NCBI RefSeq assembly: GCF_014202895.1
Contig: NZ_JACHHV010000015.1
Span: forward strand, 1 to 42,671
From: Lactovum miscens
GTDB lineage: Bacteria > Bacillota > Bacilli > Lactobacillales > Streptococcaceae
DNA length: 42,671 nucleotides
Reading direction: 5' to 3'
Position numbers and translations under genes: made by a program
The notes under the pieces: generated by a model
Database searches by the model: none
What the model was told of the DNA's origin: nothing
The model's input: only the letters and a program-made list of their open reading frames with translations
In this document: positions 1 through 8,852 of the stretch, in pieces
Layout of the letters: the number at the start of each line of letters is the position of its first letter
Position numbering within the stretch: the first letter of the stretch is position 1

Positions 1-309
1 TTTTTGACGATAATCAAGTACCCAACGGGTAAGGAGGGCAGGATTATTCAGTCTCAGCTCGTGAGCGAGTGTTTGGTACGATTTCTCGCTTGTTATTACC
101 GCATTGAGTTTGAATGGTGTTGAATAAGCTGTGTGTTGACGTTTACGCTCAAGCCCTTGAATCCCATAAGATTGATAGGAATGAACCCAATTTTCAATGA
201 GTTGATGCCCTTTCATATGATATTTCTGAGCAAGAAAGGGAGTGCCTCCAATCCCATTAAGATAATCTTGAACAACTTTGAATTTGAATTCAAATGAATA
301 TTTTGCCAT
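1..309 (-). CDS. IS3-family transposase OrfA, helix-turn-helix protein (3' partial)
   Basis: This is an open frame starting with ATG at 309 and running off the window edge, 103 codons visible. The N-terminus (MAKYSFEFKFKVVQDYL) and a later WV..Y...G..GL.RK pattern are typical of the helix-turn-helix OrfA of IS3/IS150-group elements, which binds the terminal repeats. A second HTH-like repeat begins around residue 65, as expected for this subgroup. The visible part has no stop codon or frameshift, so unlike the IS relic at 13690-14703 this copy could be intact and recent. OrfB is outside the window. Confidence 0.75.
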   Translation of the reverse strand, partial: MAKYSFEFKFKVVQDYLNGIGGTPFLAQKYHMKGHQLIENWVHSYQSYGIQGLERKRQHTAYSTPFKLNAVITSEKSYQTLAHELRLNNPALLTRWVLDYRQK

Positions 310-359
310 AAGAAAAGACCTTTCATTTTTGAAAAGTCTATATTCTTGGGTTCACATCA
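1..359 (-). mobile_element. IS3-family (IS150-like) insertion sequence, end fragment
   Basis: The window opens inside an insertion sequence that points off the left edge. Its first reading frame is an IS3-type orfA. The outer end is placed near position 359 because, read on the minus strand, the sequence there begins TGATGTGAACCC. That resembles the TG-initiated terminal repeats of IS150-group elements, and a related end (GGGGTGCATCA) closes the dead element near 14703. The second end, the target duplication and orfB lie outside the window, so the exact family member cannot be named. The element sits 57 bp beyond the glnB stop codon and may have displaced that operon's terminator. Confidence 0.65.
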
Positions 360-415
360 ATCAACTTCCTCTTTTTTATTTTTAAGAATCAATTTATATA
401 AAAAATTACTTATTC

Positions 416-757
416 TCACAAAGCCAGATTATCTTCCTCCCCCGTACGAATCCGAATCACTCGTTCGACAGGTTGAACGAAAATCTTCCCATCTCCAACC
501 TCTTCAGTCTTTACTGCATTAATGATGACATTTACAATTTCATCTACTTCTTCATCAATACACACAACTTCAATTTTGATTTTCGAAAGAAGAGTCGTTT
601 CAATTTTTTGGCCTCTAACATACTCAGTAAATGCGATTTGCTTCCCATATCCAAGAACTTGCGAAACAGTCATACCATGAGTAAATCCTTTAGTGGAAAA
701 GGCTCTTTTTAAGTCTTCCAATTTATCAGTACGAATAATTGCTTCTATTTTTTTCAT
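416..757 (-). CDS. glnB: Nitrogen regulatory protein PII (GlnB/GlnK)
   Basis: This is a 113-residue PII signal protein, the usual family length. It senses 2-oxoglutarate and ATP/ADP and is expected to bind and block the AmtB channel encoded just upstream. The B-loop ([15 protein letters not shown]) and the C-terminal VIRIRTGEE are conserved. The start is taken as ATG 757, which has GGAGG five bases upstream; a longer reading from TTG would overlap that ribosome site. The gene is 16 bp after amtB and surely co-transcribed with it. The T-loop reads [12 protein letters not shown]: Ile occupies the place of Tyr51, the uridylylation site of enterobacterial PII. Control by uridylylation is therefore excluded, and regulation is presumably by ligand binding alone. 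Confidence 0.93.
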   Translation of the reverse strand: MKKIEAIIRTDKLEDLKRAFSTKGFTHGMTVSQVLGYGKQIAFTEYVRGQKIETTLLSKIKIEVVCIDEEVDEIVNVIINAVKTEEVGDGKIFVQPVERVIRIRTGEEDNLAL

Positions 758-773
758 ATTAACCTCCAATTTG

Positions 774-2015
774 TTATGAATCTAAACCTAAGAAGGTAGG
801 ATAGGCCGTCTCTTCATGCTCACTATCATCAAGTCCAATTGCTTCAGCACGATCACTTACTCGAATTGGCATTATGATGGAAATCACTTTAATAATAATA
901 AAGCTAACCAGAGCAGAGAAAATTACAGAAAAAATTACAGCAGAAAGATTGGCAATAAAGAGTTTTGATGACCCGTAAATCAGTCCTACAAATCCATGCT
1001 GCGGTGACAAAGCCGGTGTCGCTAAAATTCCCGTCATGATTCCACCAAACATCCCGCCTATGCCGTGACAGCCAAAGGCATCAAGTGCGTCATCATATCC
1101 AAATTTTTGTTTCACCTTGCTGATCATAAAGAAGCTTAGAGGGCTGACTAAAAATCCAATAATCATTGATCCCAAAACAGAAACATATCCTGCACCAGGT
1201 GTTATTGCAACTAGACCAACTATTGCCCCCGAGCAAGTCCCCACAACTGAGGGTTTGCCAATAATAATTTTTTCAAGAATCATCCAAGACAACATGGCCG
1301 CCGCCGCAGCTGTATTTGTTGTTACAAATGCATTTATTGCGACAGAGTTAGCTGACAGTGCCGATCCTGCGTTGAACCCAAACCAACCAAACCAAAGTAA
1401 CCCAGCTCCAAGGACAACAAAAGGAATATTATGTGGGCGGTATTCAAGCCTTTCATAATCACGTCTTTTTCCTAATACAAGTGCAAGAACCAAGCCCGTC
1501 ACCCCACTCGAAATGTGAACCACATTTCCGCCAGCAAAATCAATTGCATGGAGTTTTGCTAGGAAACCACCACCCCAAACCATATGAGCCAGTGGGTAAT
1601 AAACCAAAAGCAACCAAAAAACCATGAATATCAGAAGAGGGGTAAACCGCATTCGGCCAACGACCGAGCCTGTAATGAGTGCAACACTGATAATTGAAAA
1701 CATCATCTGAAATGCACTAAAAAGTCCGTCAGGAATCTGATTTGTAGAGAAAAGTGAATTTTTTGCCATATCCACTCCATACATGAAAAGATGGTTAAAA
1801 TTTCCAATCCAATCAGCACTACCAGAAAATGAGAGCGTAAATCCAAAAATAATCCACAATAGTGAAGCTAATGCCATTGGTGCAAGTGACATCATCATGT
1901 TGTTAAGTACATTTTTCCTTCGTCCAAGTCCTCCATAAAAGAATGCAAGTGCAGGCGTCATCAACAAAACCATGGCTGAGCATAGGAGAATAAAAGCAAT
2001 AGAACCAGTATTCAT
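774..2015 (-). CDS. amtB: Ammonium transporter AmtB
   Basis: This 413-residue Amt/MEP/Rh channel has about 11 membrane segments. It moves ammonium/ammonia across the cytoplasmic membrane. The [14 protein letters not shown] motif near residue 26, the first pore histidine in VVHISSG and the second in [11 protein letters not shown] are all present, so the twin-His pore is intact. The short acidic C-terminal tail after [11 protein letters not shown] is the usual PII contact region. The ATG at 2015 has a GGAG ribosome site seven bases upstream. It is the first gene of amtB-glnB. An extended -10 promoter lies about 35 bp upstream. In Lactococcus this operon is known to respond to CodY, but I could not find a convincing CodY box here. 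Confidence 0.95.
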   Translation of the reverse strand: MNTGSIAFILLCSAMVLLMTPALAFFYGGLGRRKNVLNNMMMSLAPMALASLLWIIFGFTLSFSGSADWIGNFNHLFMYGVDMAKNSLFSTNQIPDGLFSAFQMMFSIISVALITGSVVGRMRFTPLLIFMVFWLLLVYYPLAHMVWGGGFLAKLHAIDFAGGNVVHISSGVTGLVLALVLGKRRDYERLEYRPHNIPFVVLGAGLLWFGWFGFNAGSALSANSVAINAFVTTNTAAAAAMLSWMILEKIIIGKPSVVGTCSGAIVGLVAITPGAGYVSVLGSMIIGFLVSPLSFFMISKVKQKFGYDDALDAFGCHGIGGMFGGIMTGILATPALSPQHGFVGLIYGSSKLFIANLSAVIFSVIFSALVSFIIIKVISIIMPIRVSDRAEAIGLDDSEHEETAYPTFLGLDS

Positions 2016-2049
2016 TAGAATGCTCCTTTCAATAAGAATTCATATCAAA

Positions 2050-2077
2050 ATCATAGCAAAATTATTTGATGAAACAA
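2050..2077 (-). promoter_or_regulatory. Promoter of amtB-glnB
   Basis: On the minus strand a -35 TTGTTT (2077-2072) and a -10 TATGAT (2055-2050) are separated by 16 bp, and TGC precedes the -10 (extended -10). Transcription would start near 2043, leaving a leader of about 28 bases that includes the GGAG ribosome site. Confidence 0.6.
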
Positions 2078-2200
2078 TTATTTCATTCATTCCATGTTAT
2101 AAAATCTAACATTTATAAGTTGAAATTAACTTACTGCTTTATTTCTATTAATTTTCTTGTAGAATGATTTCAATTTTTCCAATAGCTGTTATAAAAATAT

Positions 2201-2243
2201 AAAAAAACTAAAGGTGCAAAATTTTAATATCTATTCCCCCTAG
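2201..2243 (-). terminator. Probable terminator of aroC
   Basis: On the minus strand, CTAGGGG (2243-2237) can pair with CCTTTAG (2214-2208) through seven pairs, two of them G-U. A run of seven T residues (2207-2201) follows. It lies just after the aroC stop codon. The loop is long, which lowers confidence. Confidence 0.5.
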
Positions 2244-2253
2244 CTTTTTGATT

Positions 2254-3417
2254 TTAATAATTCTTAATTTTGGTTCTATAATTCGATAGAGCTTCTGACA
2301 GTTCTAGCATTGTATCTGAATTAAACTTTTCACAAATTTCTTGCGCCAGAACAGTTGCAATCACATTTTCCATAATCACTCCAGCTGCTGGAAGAGCTGT
2401 TGGATCTGAGCGCTCAACAGAGGCACGATAAGGTTCATGTGTATCTATGTCAACCGACATTAATGGCTTATAAAGAGTAGGGATAGGCTTCATTACACCT
2501 CGGACAATGATTTGTTGACCATTTGTCATCCCACCTTCAAAACCACCTAGCCGATTTGTTGATCTTGAGTAACCTTTTTCTGACCAAACAATCTCATCCA
2601 TTACTTCAGATCCTAGTCTGTGCCCCATCTCAAAACCAAGTCCAAACTCTACACCTTTGAATGCATTAATTGACACTACGCTTGCAGCTATCTTAGCATC
2701 TAACTTCCGGTCAAACTGCACATAAGAGCCCAACCCAGCTGGGATATTTTCAGCTCTGAATTCGACAATCCCACCTATAGTATCTCCTTCTCGCTTAATC
2801 TTATCAATGTATTCGCAGATCTCATTATAACGCGACACATCCATTATAGATAGATTGTTTTTACTAGCTATTGATTGAATCTGACCAACTGTCAAATCCA
2901 ATGGATAGTCCAAATCAATACCACCAAAATTCACAATGTGGTTCGCAACTTTTATATTTAGTTTTGATAATATTTTTTTTGAAACAGCTCCAACAGCTAC
3001 ACGCATTGTTGTCTCACGTGCACTCGAACGTTCAAGAACATTTCTAAGATCTGTAAAATTGTATTTCATACCACCAACTAAATCCGCATGACCCGGCCGT
3101 GGATGCGTCATGCGTCGTCTTAACTTGACCTCATCAGATACTTCTCCAATTGCCATTACCTCATTCCAGTTTCGAAAGTCATGATTCTCAACTGTCAAAG
3201 TAATCGGTGAACCTAGCGTCTTCCCATGACGAACACCAGAAGAAATTTCTACCTGGTCCGACTCAATTTTCATACGAGCCCCACGACCGTAACCGCTTTG
3301 CCTACGTTTTAATTCAAGATTTATATCATCAATTGAAAGTTCTAAACCAGCCGGTACGCCTTCAATAATCGCGGTCAACTTTGGACCATGTGATTCTCCA
3401 GCTGTAAAATATCTCAT
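2254..3417 (-). CDS. aroC: Chorismate synthase
   Basis: This enzyme converts EPSP to chorismate, the final common step of aromatic amino acid synthesis, using reduced FMN in the cytoplasm. The 387 residues match family length. Diagnostic motifs are visible: AGESHGP at the N-terminus, [18 protein letters not shown] and SSARETTMR in the flavin/EPSP site, and GGMTNGQ later. The ATG at 3417 follows an AAGGA ribosome site about 11 bases upstream. It stands alone between amtB and a UPF0637 gene, with a possible terminator after it. The other aro genes are in separate blocks, so its regulation is likely independent. Confidence 0.96.
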   Translation of the reverse strand: MRYFTAGESHGPKLTAIIEGVPAGLELSIDDINLELKRRQSGYGRGARMKIESDQVEISSGVRHGKTLGSPITLTVENHDFRNWNEVMAIGEVSDEVKLRRRMTHPRPGHADLVGGMKYNFTDLRNVLERSSARETTMRVAVGAVSKKILSKLNIKVANHIVNFGGIDLDYPLDLTVGQIQSIASKNNLSIMDVSRYNEICEYIDKIKREGDTIGGIVEFRAENIPAGLGSYVQFDRKLDAKIAASVVSINAFKGVEFGLGFEMGHRLGSEVMDEIVWSEKGYSRSTNRLGGFEGGMTNGQQIIVRGVMKPIPTLYKPLMSVDIDTHEPYRASVERSDPTALPAAGVIMENVIATVLAQEICEKFNSDTMLELSEALSNYRTKIKNY

Positions 3418-3722
3418 AAGTTTCAGTCCTTAATTTTATTAAATTTTTCGATTTATTGAATTATTAAATTCTCAAAGTAAATGGGTTTAATTTGTGAATT
3501 TTAAATAAAACCAATATATAAAAGTTTAAATCCACTTTTGATAAGTATTACCTTTTAGTTCATGCTCATTAATAATCAATTACAATGAATAAAATGCATT
3601 CCAATCATTTTGAGTGCACAGCATTTTTGTTTGTATAAAATATTTGAAAAATATCACATCAAAACCTTGTTACGATCATGATTTTGCAAGAATCCATGAA
3701 TCTAGTACATTATTAGCTCTTT
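3418..3722. other. Intergenic, 305 bp, no gene seen
   Basis: This AT-rich gap lies between the UPF0637 gene and aroC. No open frame with a ribosome site, no RNA gene and no convincing terminator is visible. The aroC promoter must lie in its lower part. Confidence 0.5.
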
Positions 3723-4316
3723 TCAATCCCCTACAATTTGTAAATAAAGAGGAATTAACTCTTTGATTGTTTCTAACATTTCTCGCATATATTTTGATTC
3801 ATTTTCAATATTAAATTGTAAAGCTGGCCAAACTCTACCAATTTCAAAATCTGCCTTCTTTACATTTTTAAGATGATGAGCAAAATCAGCAAAATTTGAT
3901 AAGTCAAAAAATTCTTTAGACATATGATCTTTTGAAACTTTGAAATCAACAGGAAATTTTCCATCAAAATCCAAAAGTCGATCACCAAAAGTGATACGTT
4001 CCTTTGGATCATCAATGATACCAAGTAAAACAGCCACATAATCTTGACAGATTGAAATTTGAAAATGTGGCATCATTTTATAGCCACGTTTATTTTCCGA
4101 AATTCCTGACAGGGTGATTTCTGGTGGATTCACTCGACGTCGTATATGCTGGGCAAGATGAAGATAGAAGTTTCGATCGGGCATTTCTTGAGACAAAACT
4201 TCAATCATCTTTTGTCCGATTCTTGACATAACAGGGTGAATTTCAGAGCGAATGGCGGGTAACCGCATCTCCAGTGTCTCTAATTCAAAAACTTTAAATG
4301 ATTTTTCAGTAAACAT
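3723..4316 (-). CDS. UPF0637/DUF1054 family protein (YktB-like)
   Basis: This 197-residue cytoplasmic protein is of unknown function. The family is recognised by the block RRRVNPPEITLSG, followed by NKRGYKMMPHFQISI, which is highly conserved in Bacillus YktB and its relatives. A KVSKDHMSKEF segment follows at the position of the family's KPDA/SMDH region. The ATG at 4316 has AGGAG three bases before it. No membrane segment or signal peptide is present. It stands alone between aroB and aroC on the same strand, with wide gaps on both sides, so context gives no functional hint. Confidence 0.85.
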   Translation of the reverse strand: MFTEKSFKVFELETLEMRLPAIRSEIHPVMSRIGQKMIEVLSQEMPDRNFYLHLAQHIRRRVNPPEITLSGISENKRGYKMMPHFQISICQDYVAVLLGIIDDPKERITFGDRLLDFDGKFPVDFKVSKDHMSKEFFDLSNFADFAHHLKNVKKADFEIGRVWPALQFNIENESKYMREMLETIKELIPLYLQIVGD

Positions 4317-4900
4317 ATTCTCCTAGTTTTTACAATTTCTGGTGCGAGATATCGTCCATTTATTTTTTTTATGATTACATCCAAAAATTTATATTATTTG
4401 TCATTTTAATAGTTAATCTTACATTACATATCCCTCTCAAGTTGGCAGGAAACTCATGTTGATTCTATTTTAACAAAACTCAACTTATCTTATAGTATAG
4501 AGTATAGAAAAATTTTCTTTGTTCTCAACGATGTTTACTATAAAGAAATACATATTTATTTTCAAAGAGTCTCAACTTTTATTTTCGAAAATCAGTATTG
4601 GCTAAAAAGTTTAACTCCATTCAAATACAATGGAGTTACAATTATAGATTTGTTATTAGTTAATTAATAGTGAGGTTTTTACTTCAAATTTAAAAATTCT
4701 CTAACTAGAGTTAAATCATATGTAGTGTTTCAGTAGAAAATAATTTTGTTTTTATTAAAACCTGTTAATGCCCTTTTACCAAAATCTGGGATACCAAAAA
4801 GGGTGTCTATTGTTAAAAGAATATTTAGATTAAAGTCACCCGAATCAAGGTTAATCCTTAAAAGACTGCATTAACAACCACACTTTCAGTATAGTTTTTT
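4317..4900. other. Intergenic, 584 bp, no intact gene; one hairpin
   Basis: No open frame with a ribosome site is seen. On the minus strand around 4730-4840 a short open stretch contains TLFGIPDFGKRALTGF, then a stop codon. This could be a coding relic but it is not recognisable. A hairpin at 4613-4637 is listed separately. The sequence before that hairpin (TCAGTATTGGCTAAAAAG) resembles a stretch at about 9267, hinting at a shared dispersed element. Confidence 0.4.
4613..4637. repeat. Inverted repeat, 9-bp perfect stem
   Basis: AACTCCATT (4613-4621) and AATGGAGTT (4629-4637) form a perfect stem with a 7-base loop. No T-run follows on either strand, so it is not a standard terminator. It lies about 260 bp beyond the aroB stop codon. 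Confidence 0.5.
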
Positions 4901-5968
4901 TCATGTTATCAGGAAGTCTTTAATTTTTTCAATTTCAAGTGGATAAATTTTAGCATTACCAATTTTGGGTACAAGGATTAGGTTGAACTGACTCACACGG
5001 ACCTTTTTGTCATGAGTCAAAATTTCAAAAAGTTCATCTACTTCCCATGGTTCGTAACCGACTGGGAGTATAAACTTTTGCAACATTTGACGAATTTTTT
5101 CAGTTAAGCCTGGCTGAGTTAATCCTTTTTCTTCGGCAACTTTAGTTATTTGAAGCATTCCAATAGCTACAGCTTCACCATGCATAACTTGCCCATAACT
5201 AGTAAAGGCTTCTATTGCATGGCCAATTGTATGACCAAAGTTAAGTAACAGTCGGCTTCCATAATCATGCTCATCTTCAATTATAGCGTCTCGTTTGACT
5301 TTAATCGCATGTTCAATTATGTATTCAGCGTATTTTAAAATACTTTCATTAGAACCAGAGATTAGCTCAAGTTGACTCCAAAGTTCTTGATCTGCAATCA
5401 AGGCGCACTTGATTACTTCTCCCATTCCTTCACGTAAACAACGCTCATTAAGTGTCTGAAGAAAATCTGGGTCAATTAAAACTCCATCAGGCTGTGAGAA
5501 AGTTCCAATCAAATTCTTTGCCTGAACAGAATTAATTCCTGTTTTACCACCGACGGAACTATCTACCTGAGAAGTAAGTGAAGTTGCAATTTGCAGAAAA
5601 TGAATTCCACGCATGTAAGTCGAAGCTATAAATCCAGCTAAATCTCCAGCCACACCTCCACCAAAACCAATGATTCCGTCAATACGAGTAAGCCCTATTT
5701 CGGCACAAAAATCCCATGCAGCTTCTGCGGTATTTAAATTTTTAGAAGTCTCTCCAGCTGGAAAAGTAAAAAGCGAGACATCAAATCCCGCTTTTACCAA
5801 ATTTGACATCAAACTTGAAGCATACAATGATGCTACAGTTTCATCCGAAATGATTACGATTTTCTGGGCCTTCCAGATAGAGGATACCCAATTCCCAACA
5901 GCTTTAAAAGCACCAGATTCTATTAATACCTCATAAGGATGATTTGCAATATTTATTTCTATTTTCAT
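4901..5968 (-). CDS. aroB: 3-dehydroquinate synthase
   Basis: This enzyme converts DAHP to 3-dehydroquinate, the second shikimate-pathway step, using NAD and a divalent metal. The 355-residue length is normal. It shows [16 protein letters not shown] (NAD/metal loop), [13 protein letters not shown] (substrate loop) and two metal histidine segments, [11 protein letters not shown] and [11 protein letters not shown]. The ATG at 5968 has only a weak GAAAG ribosome site. It is 35 bp downstream of dedA with no terminator between, so it is probably translated from a dedA-aroB message. No clear terminator follows. Confidence 0.96.
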   Translation of the reverse strand: MKIEINIANHPYEVLIESGAFKAVGNWVSSIWKAQKIVIISDETVASLYASSLMSNLVKAGFDVSLFTFPAGETSKNLNTAEAAWDFCAEIGLTRIDGIIGFGGGVAGDLAGFIASTYMRGIHFLQIATSLTSQVDSSVGGKTGINSVQAKNLIGTFSQPDGVLIDPDFLQTLNERCLREGMGEVIKCALIADQELWSQLELISGSNESILKYAEYIIEHAIKVKRDAIIEDEHDYGSRLLLNFGHTIGHAIEAFTSYGQVMHGEAVAIGMLQITKVAEEKGLTQPGLTEKIRQMLQKFILPVGYEPWEVDELFEILTHDKKVRVSQFNLILVPKIGNAKIYPLEIEKIKDFLIT

Positions 5969-6003
5969 TAATTTTAAAATCTTTCAGATTCTGCTATTTT
6001 TTA

Positions 6004-6684
6004 TTAGCTAGTTGCCTTTTTTCGATTTTTTATGTAACTTGAGAAGCCACCAATTACTGCTGGCAAAAGTGAAATCACAACAATCGCAAGCATAATGATT
6101 TCAAAATGAGATTGCACCCAAGCATTTGTGCCAAGTAAATATCCAGCTCCAAGTGCCACAATTACCCAAGAAAAACCACCAAGAAAATTAAAGAGGACAA
6201 ACTTCTTGTGGGGCATCTTGCCTGTTCCTGCAACAAAAGGTACAACCGTACGAATGATTGGCATAAAACGTCCTAGAAAGATCGCCCAACTCCCCCATTT
6301 TTCAAAAAACTTATGAGCTTCTTCAATATATTGAGGTTTTAAAATACGACTAATCCATTTAATTCTTGGTATAACATCTCCGAAGCGACGACCAATTTCA
6401 TAGTTAATCAAGTTAGCAAGGAAAGCTATAACCCCCATCACTAAAATCAACAACCAGATGTTTAATTTCCCAGCTGACAAGGCAGCAAGTCCACCAACGA
6501 AGAAAAGTACTGAATCGCCAGGTAAGAATGGGAAGATTACAAGTCCTGTTTCAATGAAAATAAGAGCACCTAAGCCGACATAAATCCAAATATGTGTTGC
6601 AGGAGTTTGAGCAAAATTTTTAAATATCGTATTAATCTGATCAAAAAGCCCAAAAAGAGAGAGGCTAGTAAACGTTGAAAGCAT
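6004..6684 (-). CDS. DedA family membrane protein
   Basis: This 226-residue membrane protein is of the DedA/VTT family. Members are proposed lipid-carrier or phospholipid flippases, linked to undecaprenyl phosphate recycling and membrane homeostasis. Visible family marks are the FLPGDSVLFFVGGLAA loop, NYEIGRRFG, and the re-entrant segment FLGRFMPIIRTVVPFVAG with its conserved Arg and Pro residues. Four to five hydrophobic segments are seen. The ATG at 6684 follows AAGGAG. It heads a two-gene run with aroB, but the pairing says little about function. Substrate cannot be told from sequence. Confidence 0.92.
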   Translation of the reverse strand: MLSTFTSLSLFGLFDQINTIFKNFAQTPATHIWIYVGLGALIFIETGLVIFPFLPGDSVLFFVGGLAALSAGKLNIWLLILVMGVIAFLANLINYEIGRRFGDVIPRIKWISRILKPQYIEEAHKFFEKWGSWAIFLGRFMPIIRTVVPFVAGTGKMPHKKFVLFNFLGGFSWVIVALGAGYLLGTNAWVQSHFEIIMLAIVVISLLPAVIGGFSSYIKNRKKATS

Positions 6685-6989
6685 TATTTCTCCTTAAATG
6701 TAAGTTGTTGATAACTCAACACAATAATCGTATCACAAATGAAAGTTAAATGGGAAAATTCAAAATTCAATCTTTAAAATTTTAAAAATGATTTATAGTT
6801 AGTTGCTATATTGAATTGATTATAATTACGCTAGATATTGAATTTATCATACCATTCTTTATTGAAAAAACTTACTAGAAATAATAATGAAAACTAAAGC
6901 AAAATTCAAATATCAATATAGCCTCTGAACAATGTGAGTTGACCATCATTTGATTATTTGATATTGAAATTGAACTATATCTCAAATAC
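6685..6989. other. Intergenic, about 305 bp, no gene seen
   Basis: This AT-rich gap lies between the aroE terminator region and dedA. No credible open frame or RNA gene is visible. The dedA promoter should be at its upper end, but no strong -35/-10 pair stands out. Confidence 0.4.
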
Positions 6990-7056
6990 AATAGCTTACA
7001 GCATTGGCTGTAAGCTATTTATGTTTTAGATTGAGATAAATATTTCATCTCAATCT
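6990..7056 (-). terminator. Tandem hairpins after aroE (probable terminator)
   Basis: Two perfect inverted repeats stand back to back downstream of aroE. The first, AGATTGAGAT (7028-7037) with ATCTCAATCT (7047-7056), is a 10-bp stem. The second, 6990-7002 with 7007-7019, is a 13-bp perfect stem with a 4-base loop. Neither has a long T-run on the minus strand. The second is followed by TTTATGTTTTAG on the plus strand, so the pair may be bidirectional or may mainly protect the 3' end of the message. Confidence 0.7.
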
Positions 7057-7070
7057 ACGCAGTTGACCGT

Positions 7071-7934
7071 TTAATAAAGCTTTTTTGATAATTCATCTTT
7101 TATCAATTTTACTGGCATATCTTTGCCCGTCCATAACTTAAAAGATTCTGCTGCTTGATAAACCAACATTCCTAAGCCATTGACTCTTCTAAGGTTCTGT
7201 GAATCAGCCCACCTTAACAAGGGTGTCACTTTGCTCTTGTATATAACATCTGCGACTAATAAATTTGATTCAATTTGTATGTCATCATTAATTGGAATTG
7301 AACTACCATCCATTCCTACTGAGGTTGCATTAATGAAAAGCTGAGATTCATTGAGCAAACCATTTAGAAGATTTTGATCATTTAAATCAAATAATTGGAT
7401 CTCAGTTCCAATAAGGCTTGAGAGGGTTTGAATTTTCTTTGCCAAAAGATTGTACGAAGGTGATTTTCTGGCAAAAACATTAATTTTTTTAGCTTTTTTT
7501 AGTGCTGCTTCTGTTATGATGGCCAGAGCAGCTCCACCGCCACCCAAAATTGTAATTACTTTATCTTCAGGAAAGAAATTCTCATCTTCAAGAGATTTAA
7601 AAAAACCAATTCCATCCGTATTGTGTCCGGTGAGCTTGCCATCTTCATTCACAATAGTATTAATTGCTCCAATCAGTTTGGCACGTTCAGACAGATTTTC
7701 AGGAAACCACATAGCAAGTGATTTATAGGGCATTGAAAGGTTTACCCCATACATATTCAAGGAACGAATATTATGAAGTACTTGAATCAAGTCTTTCTCG
7801 TTAACTTCCCACGCTAAATAGACACCATTTTCGCCAGTTTCCTTAAAAGCCAAATTATGAATAAAAGGTGAGAGACTATGCTTAATAGGGGTGGCAATCA
7901 CGGCTGCCATCCGCGTATATCCAGTAATCTCCAT
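7071..7934 (-). CDS. aroE: Shikimate dehydrogenase (NADP+)
   Basis: This enzyme reduces 3-dehydroshikimate to shikimate with NADPH. The 287 residues fit the family. The substrate site is read from HSLSPFIHN and from the NLSMPYKS motif with its catalytic Lys. INTIVNEDGKLTGHNTDG is the classic AroE block, followed by the nucleotide-binding loop GGGGAALAI. ATSVGM is also present. The ATG at 7934 lies two bases after the aroD stop codon with a poor ribosome site, suggesting translational coupling. It is the last gene of DUF2969-aroD-aroE and is followed by tandem hairpins. Confidence 0.95.
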   Translation of the reverse strand: MEITGYTRMAAVIATPIKHSLSPFIHNLAFKETGENGVYLAWEVNEKDLIQVLHNIRSLNMYGVNLSMPYKSLAMWFPENLSERAKLIGAINTIVNEDGKLTGHNTDGIGFFKSLEDENFFPEDKVITILGGGGAALAIITEAALKKAKKINVFARKSPSYNLLAKKIQTLSSLIGTEIQLFDLNDQNLLNGLLNESQLFINATSVGMDGSSIPINDDIQIESNLLVADVIYKSKVTPLLRWADSQNLRRVNGLGMLVYQAAESFKLWTGKDMPVKLIKDELSKKLY

Positions 7935-7936
7935 AT

Positions 7937-8596
7937 TTATAAAAGTTCTAAAATTTTCTTAGTTTCTGTCACAGTGTACTGTCCCAGTTCATTTTTTACA
8001 GGCTCAAGCCTTGCAAAAGTCCACGGGCTGTCTACTAAACGTGAAATTTTGCCAATTTCCCCCATTATGACTATTATTAAGGGAATCGTGTATTTTTCTC
8101 GAAATAGACTTGCTCGCATGAGAACATCCCAGACTTCTGATTTGCTTCTGGCCGTCAGAGCCAATTTGATAACTGAAGGATTCTGGCCAGCAAAAGATGT
8201 CAAGATTTTTTCAAGATTATCTGGAATATTTTGAAAATTATGATAGGAATATACTAACTTGTCCTTAAAGTCTGCCAGTTCTTCCATCATAAATGGCTTA
8301 CTATAAGCCTCAACATCAACAAATTCAGGGTGAAAATCTATTAAAATGTGTCGTAAAATGGAAATGTAGACTGATTCTGAAAGTTCAAAATTTCCACCTT
8401 CTTGACTCGTTCTCAAGGTAAATAAAATTGGCCACTGAGCAAATTTTTTAAAAATTTTCTCGGCAACCAAACTAATCCCATCTGGTGTAAAATAGTCTGC
8501 ACGCCACTCAATTATGTCTGCGCCTTCAAAAAGTGACAATTCAACTTCGTCAATCTCTAGTTCAGAGGTTGGGCAAAATGGAACAATAATTTTCAT
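7937..8596 (-). CDS. aroD: 3-dehydroquinate dehydratase, type I
   Basis: This enzyme dehydrates 3-dehydroquinate to 3-dehydroshikimate through a Schiff-base lysine. Type I marks are EWRADYF near the N-terminus, FTLRTSQEGG, the catalytic His in YSYHNFQ and the Lys in VIKLALTA. The start is placed at ATG 8596 (219 residues), because MKIIVPF is the usual N-terminus. A TTG six codons earlier would add an unlikely leader and nearly abuts the previous stop. The ribosome site is weak (AAAGAC). It sits between the DUF2969 gene and aroE with gaps of 19 and 2 bp, so it is part of one operon. Confidence 0.95.
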   Translation of the reverse strand: MKIIVPFCPTSELEIDEVELSLFEGADIIEWRADYFTPDGISLVAEKIFKKFAQWPILFTLRTSQEGGNFELSESVYISILRHILIDFHPEFVDVEAYSKPFMMEELADFKDKLVYSYHNFQNIPDNLEKILTSFAGQNPSVIKLALTARSKSEVWDVLMRASLFREKYTIPLIIVIMGEIGKISRLVDSPWTFARLEPVKNELGQYTVTETKKILELL

Positions 8597-8615
8597 GTTG
8601 TCTTTTTTTAACAAA

Positions 8616-8816
8616 TTAGATGCTTAGATTGTAATTTCGGATAACTTCTTCCTCAGCATCAGCGTAATTTTTGAAATTCGCAAGGAACTTTTGCGAGCTG
8701 TGCGCTTCAAAATTACTATCTGTCTCAACTACTGAACCGATTAATTTTTTTCCAATAAAAAGGTCAACACCCTCTTTAGTATCTCGAATTGTAATTTCAA
8801 TATCTTTTTTATTCAT
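8616..8816 (-). CDS. DUF2969 family small protein
   Basis: This 66-residue protein is of unknown function. Its length, the N-terminal MNKKDIEI, the central IGKKLIGSV and the C-terminal VIRNYNLSI fit the DUF2969 family found in streptococci and lactococci. It is the first gene of the DUF2969-aroD-aroE operon. The start was chosen as ATG 8816 because the -10 promoter hexamer is only seven bases upstream. An earlier ATG at 8822 would lie before the expected transcription start. There is no Shine-Dalgarno sequence, so the message is predicted to be leaderless. Family assignment is by memory of the pattern and moderately sure. Confidence 0.7.
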   Translation of the reverse strand: MNKKDIEITIRDTKEGVDLFIGKKLIGSVVETDSNFEAHSSQKFLANFKNYADAEEEVIRNYNLSI

Positions 8817-8823
8817 AATCATA

Positions 8824-8852
8824 ATTATAGCAGAAAGCTGAGTTACACTCAA
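8824..8852 (-). promoter_or_regulatory. Promoter of DUF2969-aroD-aroE, leaderless type
   Basis: On the minus strand TTGAGT (8852-8847), a 17-bp spacer ending in TGC, and a perfect TATAAT (8829-8824) make a strong extended -10 promoter. The expected start point at 8817 is one base before ATG 8816. Confidence 0.75.

Noticed and set aside
473-712. Plus-strand frame inside glnB, and similar antisense frames within amtB, aroB, mutS2, ydiF, aroA, mraY and pbpX
   Set aside because: These are shadows of well-identified genes, without ribosome sites or family resemblance.
2016-2180. CodY box upstream of amtB
   Set aside because: AATTTTCTTGTAGAA near 2149 is the best match to the 15-base motif but breaks the palindrome, so it is not good enough to report.
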